From Hohaiivirga grylli (GTDB lineage: Bacteria > Pseudomonadota > Alphaproteobacteria > Rhizobiales > Beijerinckiaceae): a stretch of 64,000 nucleotides of DNA. The stretch spans positions 558,001 to 622,000 of the forward strand of contig NZ_JBBYXI010000002.1 in NCBI RefSeq assembly GCF_039655745.1. Direction: 5' to 3'. Below the pieces are notes generated by a model. That model saw only the letters and a list, made by a program, of their open reading frames with translations. It was not told the origin of the DNA and made no database searches. Below are positions 52,850 to 63,200 of this stretch, one piece after another. How positions within the stretch are numbered: position 1 is the stretch's first letter; each line of letters begins with the position of its first letter. The translations under genes were made by a program, and so were the position numbers.

Positions 52850-54336
52850 TGTCCTCAGGAAACATACTTCTGGCTGATGATGATATGGCCATTCGCACCG
52901 TTTTAAACCAGGCGTTGTCGCGGGCCGGATATCAGGTGCGCTCAACGGGGAATGTCGCCACACTCTGGAACTGGGTTTCACAAGGAGAGGGTGATCTTGT
53001 ACTGACAGACGTTGTGATGCCGGATGGTAATGTTTTTGATTTGTTGCCTAAAATCAAAAACTTAAGGCCAGAACTTCCAGTGATAGTTATGAGTGCGCAA
53101 AATACCTTTCTGACAGCCGTTAAAGCTTCAGAACGAGGCGCATATGAATATTTGCCAAAGCCTTTTGATCTGAAAGAACTGATCAATACGGTTGGCCGCG
53201 CTATGACACAAAAACGTGATAATTTGGCTGGAATAGCAACAGCTAAAGAGGAAGAGAATATTCCCTTGGTGGGCAGATCGCCTGCTATGCAGGAAATTTA
53301 TCGTTCCCTCGCACGTCTGATGCCAACCGATCTGACCGTCATGATTACGGGTGAATCCGGAACTGGTAAGGAGCTGGTTGCCCGCGCTCTGCATGATTAT
53401 GGCAAGCGCAAGCACGGGCCATTTGTTGCCGTCAATATGGCTGCTATTCCGCGAGAGCTGATTGAATCTGAGCTGTTTGGACATGAAAAGGGGGCCTTTA
53501 CAGGAGCGGATAACCGAAGCAGCGGCCACTTTGAGCAGGCAGAAGGCGGAACCCTTTTTCTGGATGAAATCGGTGATATGCCGATGGATGCGCAAACACG
53601 GCTCCTGCGCGTTCTCCAGCAAGGCGAATACACCACCGTTGGCGGACGAAAGCCCATTAAAACCAATGTCCGTATTGTTGCGGCAACCAACAAGGATCTC
53701 CGTGGACAGATCAAGGAAGGGCTGTTTCGGGAAGATTTGTTCTTCCGGTTAAATGTTGTACCGCTTCGTTTGCCGCCTTTGCGGGAGCGTCTTGAAGATA
53801 TTCCCGATCTCATTCGTCATTTCTTCTCTCTTATTGAGCAGGAAGGCCTTTCTCGAAAACAGCTTGATGCTGGAGCAATGGACCGTCTGAAGAAGTATCA
53901 GTGGCCCGGAAACGTCCGCGAACTTGAAAATATGGTGCGCAGGCTCGCAGCTCTGTATCCTCAGGATATTATCAGCTCAGCAATTATTGAAGTTGAGCTT
54001 GGGCAGAACCAGCATGCACAGACACTCGACTATGCCCCAAGATCAGCTGAGCGGACATCTGGACAGGCTGGCACAGCTCAGCTTTATCAGGGCAGTCTAT
54101 CTGAGGCTGTTGAGCAGCATCTTTCAGAGTACTTCGGGAAATTTCCGGACAGTCTTCCACCGGCCGGGTTGTATCACCGAATCATTCGTGAGGTAGAAAC
54201 ACCTTTACTGGTTGCGGCCCTCGCTGCCACCAATGGTAATCAGATCAAGGCAGCAGAGCTTCTGGGAGTAAACCGAAATACATTGAGAAAGAAGCTTAGA
54301 GATTTGAATTTAAAAACAATTCGGATCAATAGCTGA
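52849..54336 (+). CDS. ntrC: Nitrogen regulation response regulator NtrC
   Basis: The 495-residue sigma-54 activator has a receiver domain (phospho-Asp54 in VLTDVVMPDG) and a AAA+ domain with Walker A GESGTGKE. The sigma-54 contact loop GAFTGA (in HEKGAFTGADNRSSG) and Walker B GGTLFLDEIGD are intact. A Fis-type HTH ends the protein (IKAAELLGVNRNTLRKKLRDL). The start at 52849 is coupled to ntrB; an in-frame extension to 52783 lies inside ntrB. Confidence 0.96.
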   Translation: MSSGNILLADDDMAIRTVLNQALSRAGYQVRSTGNVATLWNWVSQGEGDLVLTDVVMPDGNVFDLLPKIKNLRPELPVIVMSAQNTFLTAVKASERGAYEYLPKPFDLKELINTVGRAMTQKRDNLAGIATAKEEENIPLVGRSPAMQEIYRSLARLMPTDLTVMITGESGTGKELVARALHDYGKRKHGPFVAVNMAAIPRELIESELFGHEKGAFTGADNRSSGHFEQAEGGTLFLDEIGDMPMDAQTRLLRVLQQGEYTTVGGRKPIKTNVRIVAATNKDLRGQIKEGLFREDLFFRLNVVPLRLPPLRERLEDIPDLIRHFFSLIEQEGLSRKQLDAGAMDRLKKYQWPGNVRELENMVRRLAALYPQDIISSAIIEVELGQNQHAQTLDYAPRSAERTSGQAGTAQLYQGSLSEAVEQHLSEYFGKFPDSLPPAGLYHRIIREVETPLLVAALAATNGNQIKAAELLGVNRNTLRKKLRDLNLKTIRINS

Positions 54337-54380
54337 GCAGGTTGTCTACAGTTCGGACGTCTGGCAGGTGTAATAATTTG

Positions 54381-54393
54381 ACCACAGTGTGGT
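54381..54393. promoter_or_regulatory. Palindrome upstream of ntrY
   Basis: ACCACA-G-TGTGGT is a perfect 13-bp palindrome in the 108-bp gap between ntrC and ntrY, 51 bp before the ntrY ATG. It may be an operator. No known regulator motif was matched. Confidence 0.4.
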
Positions 54394-54444
54394 TATCATG
54401 CATCACTGTTGCGACCATTCGTATATTTGCCGCATTTCTTTCTG

Positions 54445-56742
54445 ATGAGGAAGATATCGAATAACCGACTAAAGCAACAGACGGGCTTTTCCGAATTGGG
54501 ATATAGCAGAACACAAAAAAAGGCCCCACTTGCAAACGATGGTAATAAGCGTGGTGCGCATATCATCGGTTTGACAGCAGTCTTTCTATCTCTTTTTGTT
54601 GCGGCACTGACATTTGCAGTTCTGGCAGGTCTAACACCTATTTTGCCAACGCATAATGTTGTTCTCACGGTTTTCTTTATCAATTTTGCCGTTGTTTTCC
54701 TGCTAATCTTGGTTATTGCCTGGCAGGCCCGGAAAGTCTGGAAGGCCCGCACAGCAGGTCTAGCTGCTTCAGGGCTTCACCGTCAGGTGATGGGGTTGTT
54801 TGGCCTTGTCGCCATTCTGCCGGCAGTATTTCTGGCTGTTGCGGGAACAGTGACATTGCGACGTGGCCTGAATCCCTGGTTTACGGGTGATGTTCAGAAC
54901 CTGATGAATATGACACTGAGCATGGCGCAGGCCTACCGGGAAAGCCAGTGTCAAAGTCTGGCTCGCGAAACGCAGCTGATGGCTGCTGATTTGACGCGTG
55001 CCCGCGTTCTCTATTCCGTTGACCGTGAGGTCTTCCGTGAGTTTATGCGGTCAAGGGCCGTATTTCTTGGTTTTCCTGTTGCTCTGCTTTTAGAACCAAC
55101 AGATGCTAAAGTTATTGAGAAGGTAGAAATTCGGAAGCCTGATAACTTCAGCTATCCGGATGCCAATGATATTCGCGATGTAAGTGATAAGGACGCAACC
55201 TGTCTTATTCCCCGTGAAGGCAATGTCTATAGCGCAATACTAAAAATTCCTGATCTGGAAGGTAAAATCCTTTATGTTGCGCGTGGCGTCGATCCGTTTG
55301 CCACTATGTTCCCGGCAATTGCCGAGGCGGGTGTTACAGAATATCAGCTCATTGAGCAGAAGAACGCTGCTATTCAGATTACCTTCCCGATCATGTTCGC
55401 CCTTATCGCCTTGATTGGGTTGCTGTCAGCAACATGGTTTGGTCTGAACTTTGCCAATCGGCTGGTCGCGCCAATCCGCCGTCTTATTCATGCGACAGAT
55501 CAGGTTGCGATTGGTAACTTTTATGTTCAGGTGCCTGTCAGGTCTCAAGATGGCGATATCGCTCATCTTGGTGAAACCTTCAATAAAATGACTTCTGAGC
55601 TGAGAAATCAGCATGATGGCCTGACTGAAGCGAATGAAATAATTGATCGTCGCCGCCGCTTTACGGAAGCCGTACTTGCCGGTGTTTCGGCGGGGGTTAT
55701 TGGTCTAGACGAGAAACGTAAGATTTCTCTGGTCAATCCATCCGCAACAGTACTTTTGCAGGAGACAGAAGAGGCGCTTATTGGTCGTCACATTACAGAT
55801 GTGCTTCCTGAAATTACGCCAATTCTGGATGAGACGGAAAATTCTCGTCAGAAGTTCTCCAGCGGACAAATGACAATTAAACGTAATGAGCGTGAAAGAA
55901 CGCTCAACATCAAGATTACCAATGAGATAAACAACAATCAGGATAATGAGCTGGTTATCACTATTGATGACATTACAGACCTTATTCTGGCCCAGAGAAC
56001 ATCAGCCTGGGCCGATGTTGCCCGACGGATCGCCCATGAGATCAAAAATCCTCTGACCCCAATTCAGTTGTCGGCAGAGCGGATACATCGCAAATACGGC
56101 AAGGTTATCATAACTGACCGCGAAGTGTTTGATCAGTGTACGGCAACGATTGTACGTCAGGTTGAGGATATCAAGCGGATGGTGGATGAGTTCTCTTCAT
56201 TCGCCCGAATGCCCAAGCCAACAATCGGTGAAGACGATCTGGTTGAGACTGTCCGTCAGGTTGTCTTTATGCTGCGCATTTCCAACCCGGAAATCCAGTT
56301 TATTGATGAACTTCCAGAAAGAGCGGTTCGTCTGAAGTTTGATCGCCGGCTTTTGTCTCAGGCATTCACGAATATCATTAAGAATGCCACAGAGGCCATC
56401 ACTGCTATTCCGGATGAAGATCGCGGACAGGGCGTCATTAGAATCTCCATGACGAATGATCTGGAATCCGGGATTGTACTCATTACCGTGACCGACAATG
56501 GTAAGGGCTTCCCGGAAGAAGGGCGTCAGAAGCTTCTGGAGCCATACATGACAACCCGAGAGGGTGGGACGGGCCTGGGCCTGGCAATTGTTGCGAAAAT
56601 TTTGGAAGACCACGGTGGTGGTCTTGAGCTTGCGGACAACCCCGATGGACGGGGAGGTCAGGTTCGGATGAGGATATCGCGCCTCATAGGAACTAAAGAA
56701 ATACATGAACGTGAACAAACTGAAGATAGGGTAACGACATGA
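54445..56742 (+). CDS. ntrY: Nitrogen regulation transmembrane sensor kinase NtrY
   Basis: The 765-residue membrane kinase has hydrophobic helices over about residues 40-135. A periplasmic sensor region and a further helix near 315-335 follow, then HAMP, PAS, and a HisKA domain with the phospho-His in RIAHEIKNPLTPIQLSAERIHRKYG. The ATPase domain has NIIKNATEAI and GGTGLGLAIV. It pairs with NtrX, whose start overlaps its stop (ATGA). The ATG at 54445 is preferred; an in-frame TTG at 54409 would add 12 residues. No strong ribosome-binding site marks either. Confidence 0.93.
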   Translation: MRKISNNRLKQQTGFSELGYSRTQKKAPLANDGNKRGAHIIGLTAVFLSLFVAALTFAVLAGLTPILPTHNVVLTVFFINFAVVFLLILVIAWQARKVWKARTAGLAASGLHRQVMGLFGLVAILPAVFLAVAGTVTLRRGLNPWFTGDVQNLMNMTLSMAQAYRESQCQSLARETQLMAADLTRARVLYSVDREVFREFMRSRAVFLGFPVALLLEPTDAKVIEKVEIRKPDNFSYPDANDIRDVSDKDATCLIPREGNVYSAILKIPDLEGKILYVARGVDPFATMFPAIAEAGVTEYQLIEQKNAAIQITFPIMFALIALIGLLSATWFGLNFANRLVAPIRRLIHATDQVAIGNFYVQVPVRSQDGDIAHLGETFNKMTSELRNQHDGLTEANEIIDRRRRFTEAVLAGVSAGVIGLDEKRKISLVNPSATVLLQETEEALIGRHITDVLPEITPILDETENSRQKFSSGQMTIKRNERERTLNIKITNEINNNQDNELVITIDDITDLILAQRTSAWADVARRIAHEIKNPLTPIQLSAERIHRKYGKVIITDREVFDQCTATIVRQVEDIKRMVDEFSSFARMPKPTIGEDDLVETVRQVVFMLRISNPEIQFIDELPERAVRLKFDRRLLSQAFTNIIKNATEAITAIPDEDRGQGVIRISMTNDLESGIVLITVTDNGKGFPEEGRQKLLEPYMTTREGGTGLGLAIVAKILEDHGGGLELADNPDGRGGQVRMRISRLIGTKEIHEREQTEDRVTT

Positions 56743-58109
56743 GCGCAGATATTCTCATCGTCGATGATGAAGCTGATATTCGTGATCTGGTCGCAGGTAT
56801 CCTCGAAGACGAAGGGCATCGGACAAGAACAGCGAATAACTCTGATGAAGCTTTGGCAGCGATCGAAGCACGACGGCCTCATCTTGTCTTTCTAGATATC
56901 TGGCTTCAGGGCAGTAGACTGGACGGGCTTCAGGTTCTCGAACTGATCAAGGCAGAACACCCAGATCTGCCTGTTGTGATGATTTCCGGCCATGGCAATA
57001 TCGAGACGGCCGTCTCTGCCATCAAGTCTGGTGCTTATGATTTTATCGAGAAGCCATTTAAAGCTGACCGGCTTGTTTTAGTTGCTGAACGCGCCCTTGA
57101 AACTTTCAGGTTACGCCGTGAAGTTAAGGATCTGAAAGCCCATTCTACCCAGGCCAGCAAGATCATTGGCTCTTCACCTGCCGCCAATCAACTCAGACAG
57201 AATATAGAACGCGTTGCAGCAACAAATGCGCGTGTCATGATCACGGGTTCCCCGGGTGCTGGTAAAGAACTGGCAGCGCGTACAATCCATGCTCTGTCCA
57301 GCCGGGCGCAAGGCTCCTTCGTTGTCATCAATGCGGCTATGATTACTCCGGAAAACATGGAAGCGGAGCTATTTGGTGTTGAGGGAGGAGACGGGAAAGC
57401 ACGTCGTACGGGCGCTTTGGAAGAAGCCCATGGCGGCACCCTTTATATCGACGAGATCGCTGATATGCCTCGGGAAACTCAGAACAGGGTTTTACGTGTG
57501 CTTGTTGATCAGAACTTCCAGCGATTAGATGGGACAACGCGTGTCCATGTCGATGTCCGTATCATCTCTTCTTCCAGCCGTGATATCGCAGCTGAAATTG
57601 AGAGCGGACGTTTTCGTGAAGATCTGTTCCATCGTCTCTCTGTTGTTCCCATCAGGATTCCGTCGCTATCGGAACGGCGGGAGGATGTGCCAGAGCTGAT
57701 TGAGTATTTTATGAACCAGATTACTGCAGCAACTGGCCTTGCCCAACGCAAGATCAACACCGATGCTATGGCTGTTCTGCAGTCTCATGACTGGCCCGGA
57801 AATATTCGTCAGCTACGTAATAATGTTGAACGTCTGATGATTCTTACAAGCGGTGATCCAGAGTCAGAAATCACGACCGATATGCTGCCGGCTGAAGTCG
57901 GAGCAATGATTCCTTCAACGCCGACAGGGACGGGCGGAGAGCGTCTAATGAGTCTGCCATTGCGTGAAGCGCGTGAAATCTTTGAGAAGGAATATCTTCT
58001 TGCACAGATAGCTCGCTTCAGCGGCAATATTTCGCGGACAGCTGAATTTATCGGCATGGAACGCTCCGCATTGCATAGAAAACTTAGGTCTTTGGGGTTA
58101 GGCGGATAG
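56739..58109 (+). CDS. ntrX: Nitrogen regulation response regulator NtrX
   Basis: The 456-residue regulator has a receiver domain (phospho-Asp53 in LVFLDIWLQGSRLDGLQVL) and a AAA+ domain with Walker A GSPGAGKE and Walker B GGTLYIDEIADMP. A Fis-type HTH is at the C-terminus (ISRTAEFIGMERSALHRKLRSLG). Where NtrC has GAFTGA, this protein reads FGVEGGDGKARRTGALEEAHGG, so the sigma-54 contact loop is missing. This is known for some alphaproteobacterial NtrX and suggests action at sigma-70 promoters. Confidence 0.95.
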   Translation: MSADILIVDDEADIRDLVAGILEDEGHRTRTANNSDEALAAIEARRPHLVFLDIWLQGSRLDGLQVLELIKAEHPDLPVVMISGHGNIETAVSAIKSGAYDFIEKPFKADRLVLVAERALETFRLRREVKDLKAHSTQASKIIGSSPAANQLRQNIERVAATNARVMITGSPGAGKELAARTIHALSSRAQGSFVVINAAMITPENMEAELFGVEGGDGKARRTGALEEAHGGTLYIDEIADMPRETQNRVLRVLVDQNFQRLDGTTRVHVDVRIISSSSRDIAAEIESGRFREDLFHRLSVVPIRIPSLSERREDVPELIEYFMNQITAATGLAQRKINTDAMAVLQSHDWPGNIRQLRNNVERLMILTSGDPESEITTDMLPAEVGAMIPSTPTGTGGERLMSLPLREAREIFEKEYLLAQIARFSGNISRTAEFIGMERSALHRKLRSLGLGG

Positions 58110-58313
58110 AACTTTAGAACAAAAAATGACTTAAGATTGGGGAACGAATACGCATCTCGCGCATTCTCCTCTTGCTAATCTTTGCAGTTCGCCGTGTAAT
58201 GTACGCGCAACGACGGAGAGAGGCTCAGCCGGCAGACATCCGTCAATATTAATAAACTATCAACTACAACCCTGTAGGTTAGTCGGCAACTCAGGGAAAA
58301 GAGGCAAACTCCA

Positions 58314-58568
58314 ATGGCGGGCGAGCGCACGCAAAATCTGCAAGATACTTTTCTTAACCACCTTCGTAAAAGCAAAATTCCTCTAACGATCTTCCTCGTT
58401 AATGGTGTGAAGCTGCAGGGTGTTGTTACCTGGTTTGATAACTTCTGTGTTCTCCTCCGCCGGGATGGGCATTCACAGCTGGTTTACAAGCATGCCATTT
58501 CGACAATTATGCCGGGGCATCCTGTGCAGTTGTTTGATCAGGTAGATGAAGTAGACGAAAAAGTCTGA
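58314..58568 (+). CDS. hfq: RNA chaperone Hfq
   Basis: The 84-residue Sm-like protein pairs small RNAs with mRNAs. Sm1 (QDTFLNHLRKSKIPLTIFLVNGVKLQGVVTWFDNFCVLLRR) and the Sm2 motif YKHAISTIMPGHPV are typical. A 204-bp gap after ntrX should contain its promoter; nothing specific was seen there. It is followed 4 nt later by hflX. Confidence 0.96.
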   Translation: MAGERTQNLQDTFLNHLRKSKIPLTIFLVNGVKLQGVVTWFDNFCVLLRRDGHSQLVYKHAISTIMPGHPVQLFDQVDEVDEKV

Positions 58569-58572
58569 TTCT

Positions 58573-60000
58573 ATGGAGTTGCCAGAACCTCCCTCTCGGC
58601 GGAAGGCAACTTCTCAGGAACCTGAGAAAGAAATTGCGTCCGGCACCAATACCCTTGTTGTCGGACCATACCTTTCCCGTTCCGCAAAAAGATACCAGTC
58701 ATCAATCAAGACTGGTGGAAACTCCCCGTTAAAAGGGGATGTTGATGAAAACTCTCGCCCACCTGAATCACGCTTGGAAGAAGCGTCAGGGCTGGCTGCA
58801 GCAATTGACCTAACCATTATTAGCTCTCAACTAGTGACCTTGCAGGCTATCAGGCCGTCAACCTATATTGGCAAGGGAAAGCTTGAAGAGTTTGGTGAGT
58901 TCATTCAGGAACATGAGATTGGTCTCATTGTAATGGATTGCGCCTTAAGCCCGATCCAGCAGAGAAATCTGGAGCGGGCATGGAAAGCCAAGGTCATTGA
59001 TCGAACCGGGCTTATTCTTGAAATATTCGGTCGTCGTGCACGCACTAAAGAGGGAACGCTTCAGGTTGAGCTCGCCCATCTGAATTATCAGAAGGGGCGG
59101 CTTGTGCGCGCATGGACCCACCTTGAGCGTCAGCGTGGTGGTTTTGGCTTTTTGGGTGGCCCCGGTGAAACCCAGATGGAAGCCGATCGACGGATGATTC
59201 AGGAGCGGATGAACCGCATTGAACGCGATCTGGAGACGGTGGTGAAAACCCGCACACTCCACAGAACCAAAAGAAAGCGTGTTCCTTATCCTGTTGTTGC
59301 GCTTGTTGGTTATACCAATGCGGGAAAATCAACATTATTCAACAGACTGACAAAAGCAGATGTGCTTGCAGAAGATATGCTGTTTGCAACACTTGATCCA
59401 ACCACTCGGGCAGTCAAACTGCCTCATGGCAATCAGGTTATCTTGTCCGATACCGTTGGCTTTATTTCTGATCTGCCAACCACATTGGTTGCTGCCTTCC
59501 GGGCAACACTGGAAGATGTTGTTGAGGCAAACATCCTTCTTCATGTGCGGGATATCTCACATATTGAAAGTGAGGCACAGGCTGAGGATGTTGAAAGTGT
59601 TCTGGCCGAACTTGGAATTACCGGAGAAAGTGGGCACAAGATCATTGAGGTCTGGAACAAGGCTGATCTGTTATCTGAAAGTGACCGGGTTCTTTTTTCA
59701 GGCAAGTTCATCGACCGGCGTATCAAGAAGCATATTCCAGTTCTGACATCTGCCCTGACAGGTGAGGGGCTGGATGAGCTTTATGATGCGATTGAAGGCC
59801 TGATTTCTGAGAATAGACAGGTCTTCTCAATCGAGGTCTCTCCGGAGAAAGGCTGGGATATTGCTTGGCTTTACGAAAACTCAGAAGTTCTGGACCGGAG
59901 AAATAACCCTGAAACAGGAATAACTTATCTTGTTGTCCGGGCACCTAAAGAAAAAGCTGACCATATCCTGAAGCTATTTCCTCAAGCCAGCTTGCGGTAA
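58573..60000 (+). CDS. hflX: GTPase HflX
   Basis: The 475-residue ribosome-associated GTPase acts in recovery of stalled ribosomes. The N-terminal HflX domain has PSTYIGKGKLEEF and GGFGFLGGPGETQMEADRR. The G domain has VGYTNAGKSTLFNRLT (about residue 245), DTVGFISDLPTTLVAAFRATLEDV and NKADL. The hfq-hflX pair is conserved across Proteobacteria. The N-terminal ~70 residues are a poorly conserved extension. Confidence 0.96.
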   Translation: MELPEPPSRRKATSQEPEKEIASGTNTLVVGPYLSRSAKRYQSSIKTGGNSPLKGDVDENSRPPESRLEEASGLAAAIDLTIISSQLVTLQAIRPSTYIGKGKLEEFGEFIQEHEIGLIVMDCALSPIQQRNLERAWKAKVIDRTGLILEIFGRRARTKEGTLQVELAHLNYQKGRLVRAWTHLERQRGGFGFLGGPGETQMEADRRMIQERMNRIERDLETVVKTRTLHRTKRKRVPYPVVALVGYTNAGKSTLFNRLTKADVLAEDMLFATLDPTTRAVKLPHGNQVILSDTVGFISDLPTTLVAAFRATLEDVVEANILLHVRDISHIESEAQAEDVESVLAELGITGESGHKIIEVWNKADLLSESDRVLFSGKFIDRRIKKHIPVLTSALTGEGLDELYDAIEGLISENRQVFSIEVSPEKGWDIAWLYENSEVLDRRNNPETGITYLVVRAPKEKADHILKLFPQASLR

Positions 60001-60269
60001 ATTTATTCATTACATTTGATCGTTGAAAAAAATATATCGCAATATGTTATCTTATTAATGACATATTGAGGCTGTAGAGCCCTTTCACATTATATTTTAG
60101 TAAAACTTTAGTTTTGAATTTTCCATAAAATAAATTATATTATCGAAGCATATTTTGTTTTTATGAAAAAATAGTCGGCATTATGAATATTCGAATAGAT
60201 ATTCACTGATAAAAAAAGCCAAAAAACAACCAGAATAGTAAAAAGAATAGCAGTAGGGGTTCGTTATAA
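60001..60269. other. AT-rich gap between hflX and the autotransporter gene
   Basis: No gene was seen. A small inverted repeat AAAACT-TT-AGTTTT lies at 60102-60115. The autotransporter promoter is presumably within this region. Confidence 0.4.
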
Positions 60270-63200
60270 ATGTTTTTTAATAGAGAGACATTGTCTCTTA
60301 GAGGCAGGATAATGATACTTCTCGGTGGTGTATGTGCCCTGAGTATGATAACTGCAGCCTCTGCGCAGACGACAACACCACAAGATGCCAATAATTCCTC
60401 AATTATTCTGAGTGATGATGTCCTTATCTCTACAACAGGAACGGGCACGGCTAGCTATAATCTCTGGGCGCGTAATAACGGTATCATTACAGCGACCACT
60501 AATAATTTCAGCCTGACATCGCAAAGCACTTCTGTTCTTTATGCTCAGAGTGGCGGGCAAATCACACTTGATGGAACAGGAGGATTCCTAAATATCACCG
60601 GTGGAGTTCTTTTTGCAGGGGGCGGCATTGTTCATGCTACAGGGGCAAACAGTCTGATTTCTCTGACTGGAGCTTATATCACGACCAGTCAAGAGATTGG
60701 CGGCAGTGTAACTGGGGCTTATGCTAATTTAGGGGCAACATTATCTTTAACGGATACAACTATTTCGCTGACCGGCAGCTCAACAAATAATGTACCGACA
60801 GGTATCGTTGGTTTTTCTCTGGTCGGAACAACAAGTTCTGCCAATCTTTCAAATGTGACATTCAATATTGCAACCACTTCGACTTCAGGTGGATCTGTTG
60901 CCATTCTGGTAACTGACAGGGCAAACCTCACAGCTGATAACCTGAACATCAATCTAACCTCAGGAGGACGCTCAGGATCAAAGGTAGGTTTGTCGGTTAC
61001 CAACAGTCAGGTAACGATATCTGATCTCGTCATTACCGGAGTAAGTACCTCAACTTTAAATGCTACTGTAAGTGGTGTATCAGTATTAGGTGCAGCAAGT
61101 ATCGTTACGATAAACGGAGGAACGATCAGTGGGGCTGGCATTACTGCCGGGATATCAGCAAATAGCTATGGTACAATAAATGCCAATAATCTCAATGTAT
61201 CCTCCAGCAAGAGTGCTGCCATAACGCTGGCTCAATCCATTAATAGCGGAATTCTGAATATCAGTGGTGGTAACTACGCAGCGCCAGCAAATGGCTCAAC
61301 AACAGTATCTGCCTCCCATATGGGAAAACTGACTATTAAAGATGGTGCCGTTATCTCAAATATCGGCTCCACAAATGCTACAGGTGGTTATGCTGTCTAT
61401 GCTTACAGTACAGTGGGGGCATCCTCTTATACCGATATAATCCTTGATGATGCCATCATAGATGCCAATGGTTACAGTGCCACCTATCGTGTGATTGGTG
61501 CTTATGCGGCTGGCTCTGCCTCCACTATTACGATGGATAACAGTACGATCAATGTTTCCGGTGGTGTCGTATCTCTTTCTGGTCTTGCATCCTATGGCGT
61601 TCTTGTGAACGGGACAGGAACCTCTTTTACCGGTACCAACAGCACGATAACCTTTTCAAGAAAAGATGCCTCGACGACTATTTACGGGGCTGCCGTTCAG
61701 GCTCAGGCCGGTGGTGTTGCATCTCTGGATGGCATGACAATCCAGCAGAACGGAAACTATTCTTATGGCATTGCGGCAACAGGAACCGGGTCAAAGATAA
61801 CGGTTACCAATACTAGCGTGACATCACCGGGTACGGCTATCAATGGTGCTGGTCTGGCTGTTTCCTCGGGCGGTGAACTGCATATCACGGGCAGTACGGT
61901 CAGTTTTGCAGGAACGGGCAGCTATGGGGCCCTGCTAAACGGGATAAGCGGTACAACCAATATTCTGTCGGTTACGGATACGGAACTGACAAGCACTGGA
62001 GCTGCTGCAATTGCAATTGCAGAGGGAACGACTGGTGACGTAACCCTGAACGGAACAGGCACCAGTATTACAGGTAACGGCATCTGGCTCAATGTCAGTG
62101 GTGCTGGCAGTTATGGTGACATTATCATTAGGAATGGCGCAACAGTTCGCGGCGCCGCATTTACCGCTACGGGCAATACAGCCGATGTTGCTATGTCCTT
62201 CAATGCCGTGTGGGAGATATCGGGAGCATCACAGCTGTCCAATCTGTCGGTGGATGCCGCCACAATCAAATATATAGCCTCTGGTACAACACTGAATGTT
62301 ACAAATGAAATCCAGCTAAAATCCGGAGGTGGTACGTTTGACACCAATGGCTATGATAACACGCTTGCCACCAAGCTGACAGATGTCGGAGCACTGACTA
62401 AAACCGGCTCCGGTACACTAACCTTAACTGCTGTCAATGATTATGCCGGTGGTACAACTGTTGCAGGCGGTGTTCTCCGGTTGATAGGTGATGGAGCGAT
62501 TGGAGCGGGAATAGCCCAGATTGATGCGGGTGGAACCCTGTTTGTTGATCTGCCGAATAGTGGCGATTATGCCTTCAATAACGAGTTGATCGGTAATGGA
62601 ACATTACAGGCCGCACTTGCAGATACAACGAAGTCTTTTGATTTTGGTATATCTGTTGGCACAGGCTTTACTGGTACATTCCGTATGGGAACGGGGCGTT
62701 TTGATCTCTCAGGAAACAATACTGCCGTTCTGACCAATGCAACCCTTCAAGCTGATACAGGCTCGATAGTTACAGTTGGTGCGGGCTCTCAGGCTGTCGG
62801 AAACCTGACATTTAACGGGGGTCGGTTACACTATGCTGATGTTTCCGTTCCCGCGGACATCAATACTGCTGATCTTGTTACAACCGGAAATGTCTCTGTT
62901 ACCTCTAATGGCGGCATCGTAGCTGTCGATACAGCCGTTGCAGGCATTGTTATTCCAACCACGCCTTCAGACCAACTTAACCTTCTGTCTCAGGATGATA
63001 ATGCACAGGTCAAACTGATTGATGCGAGCGGGACTGTTACAGGGGCGGGGGGCCTTACTCTGACAGATCTTGATGGCAATGTCATTTCCATGAGCAACCA
63101 TCAGGTTGACATCATCTCTGGCGGTCAGACTGTTGCTGTTGGGAGCTATGATTATATTTTCTCCGGCAAAGATAATGATGGCGTTTATCTGGGCTATGGC

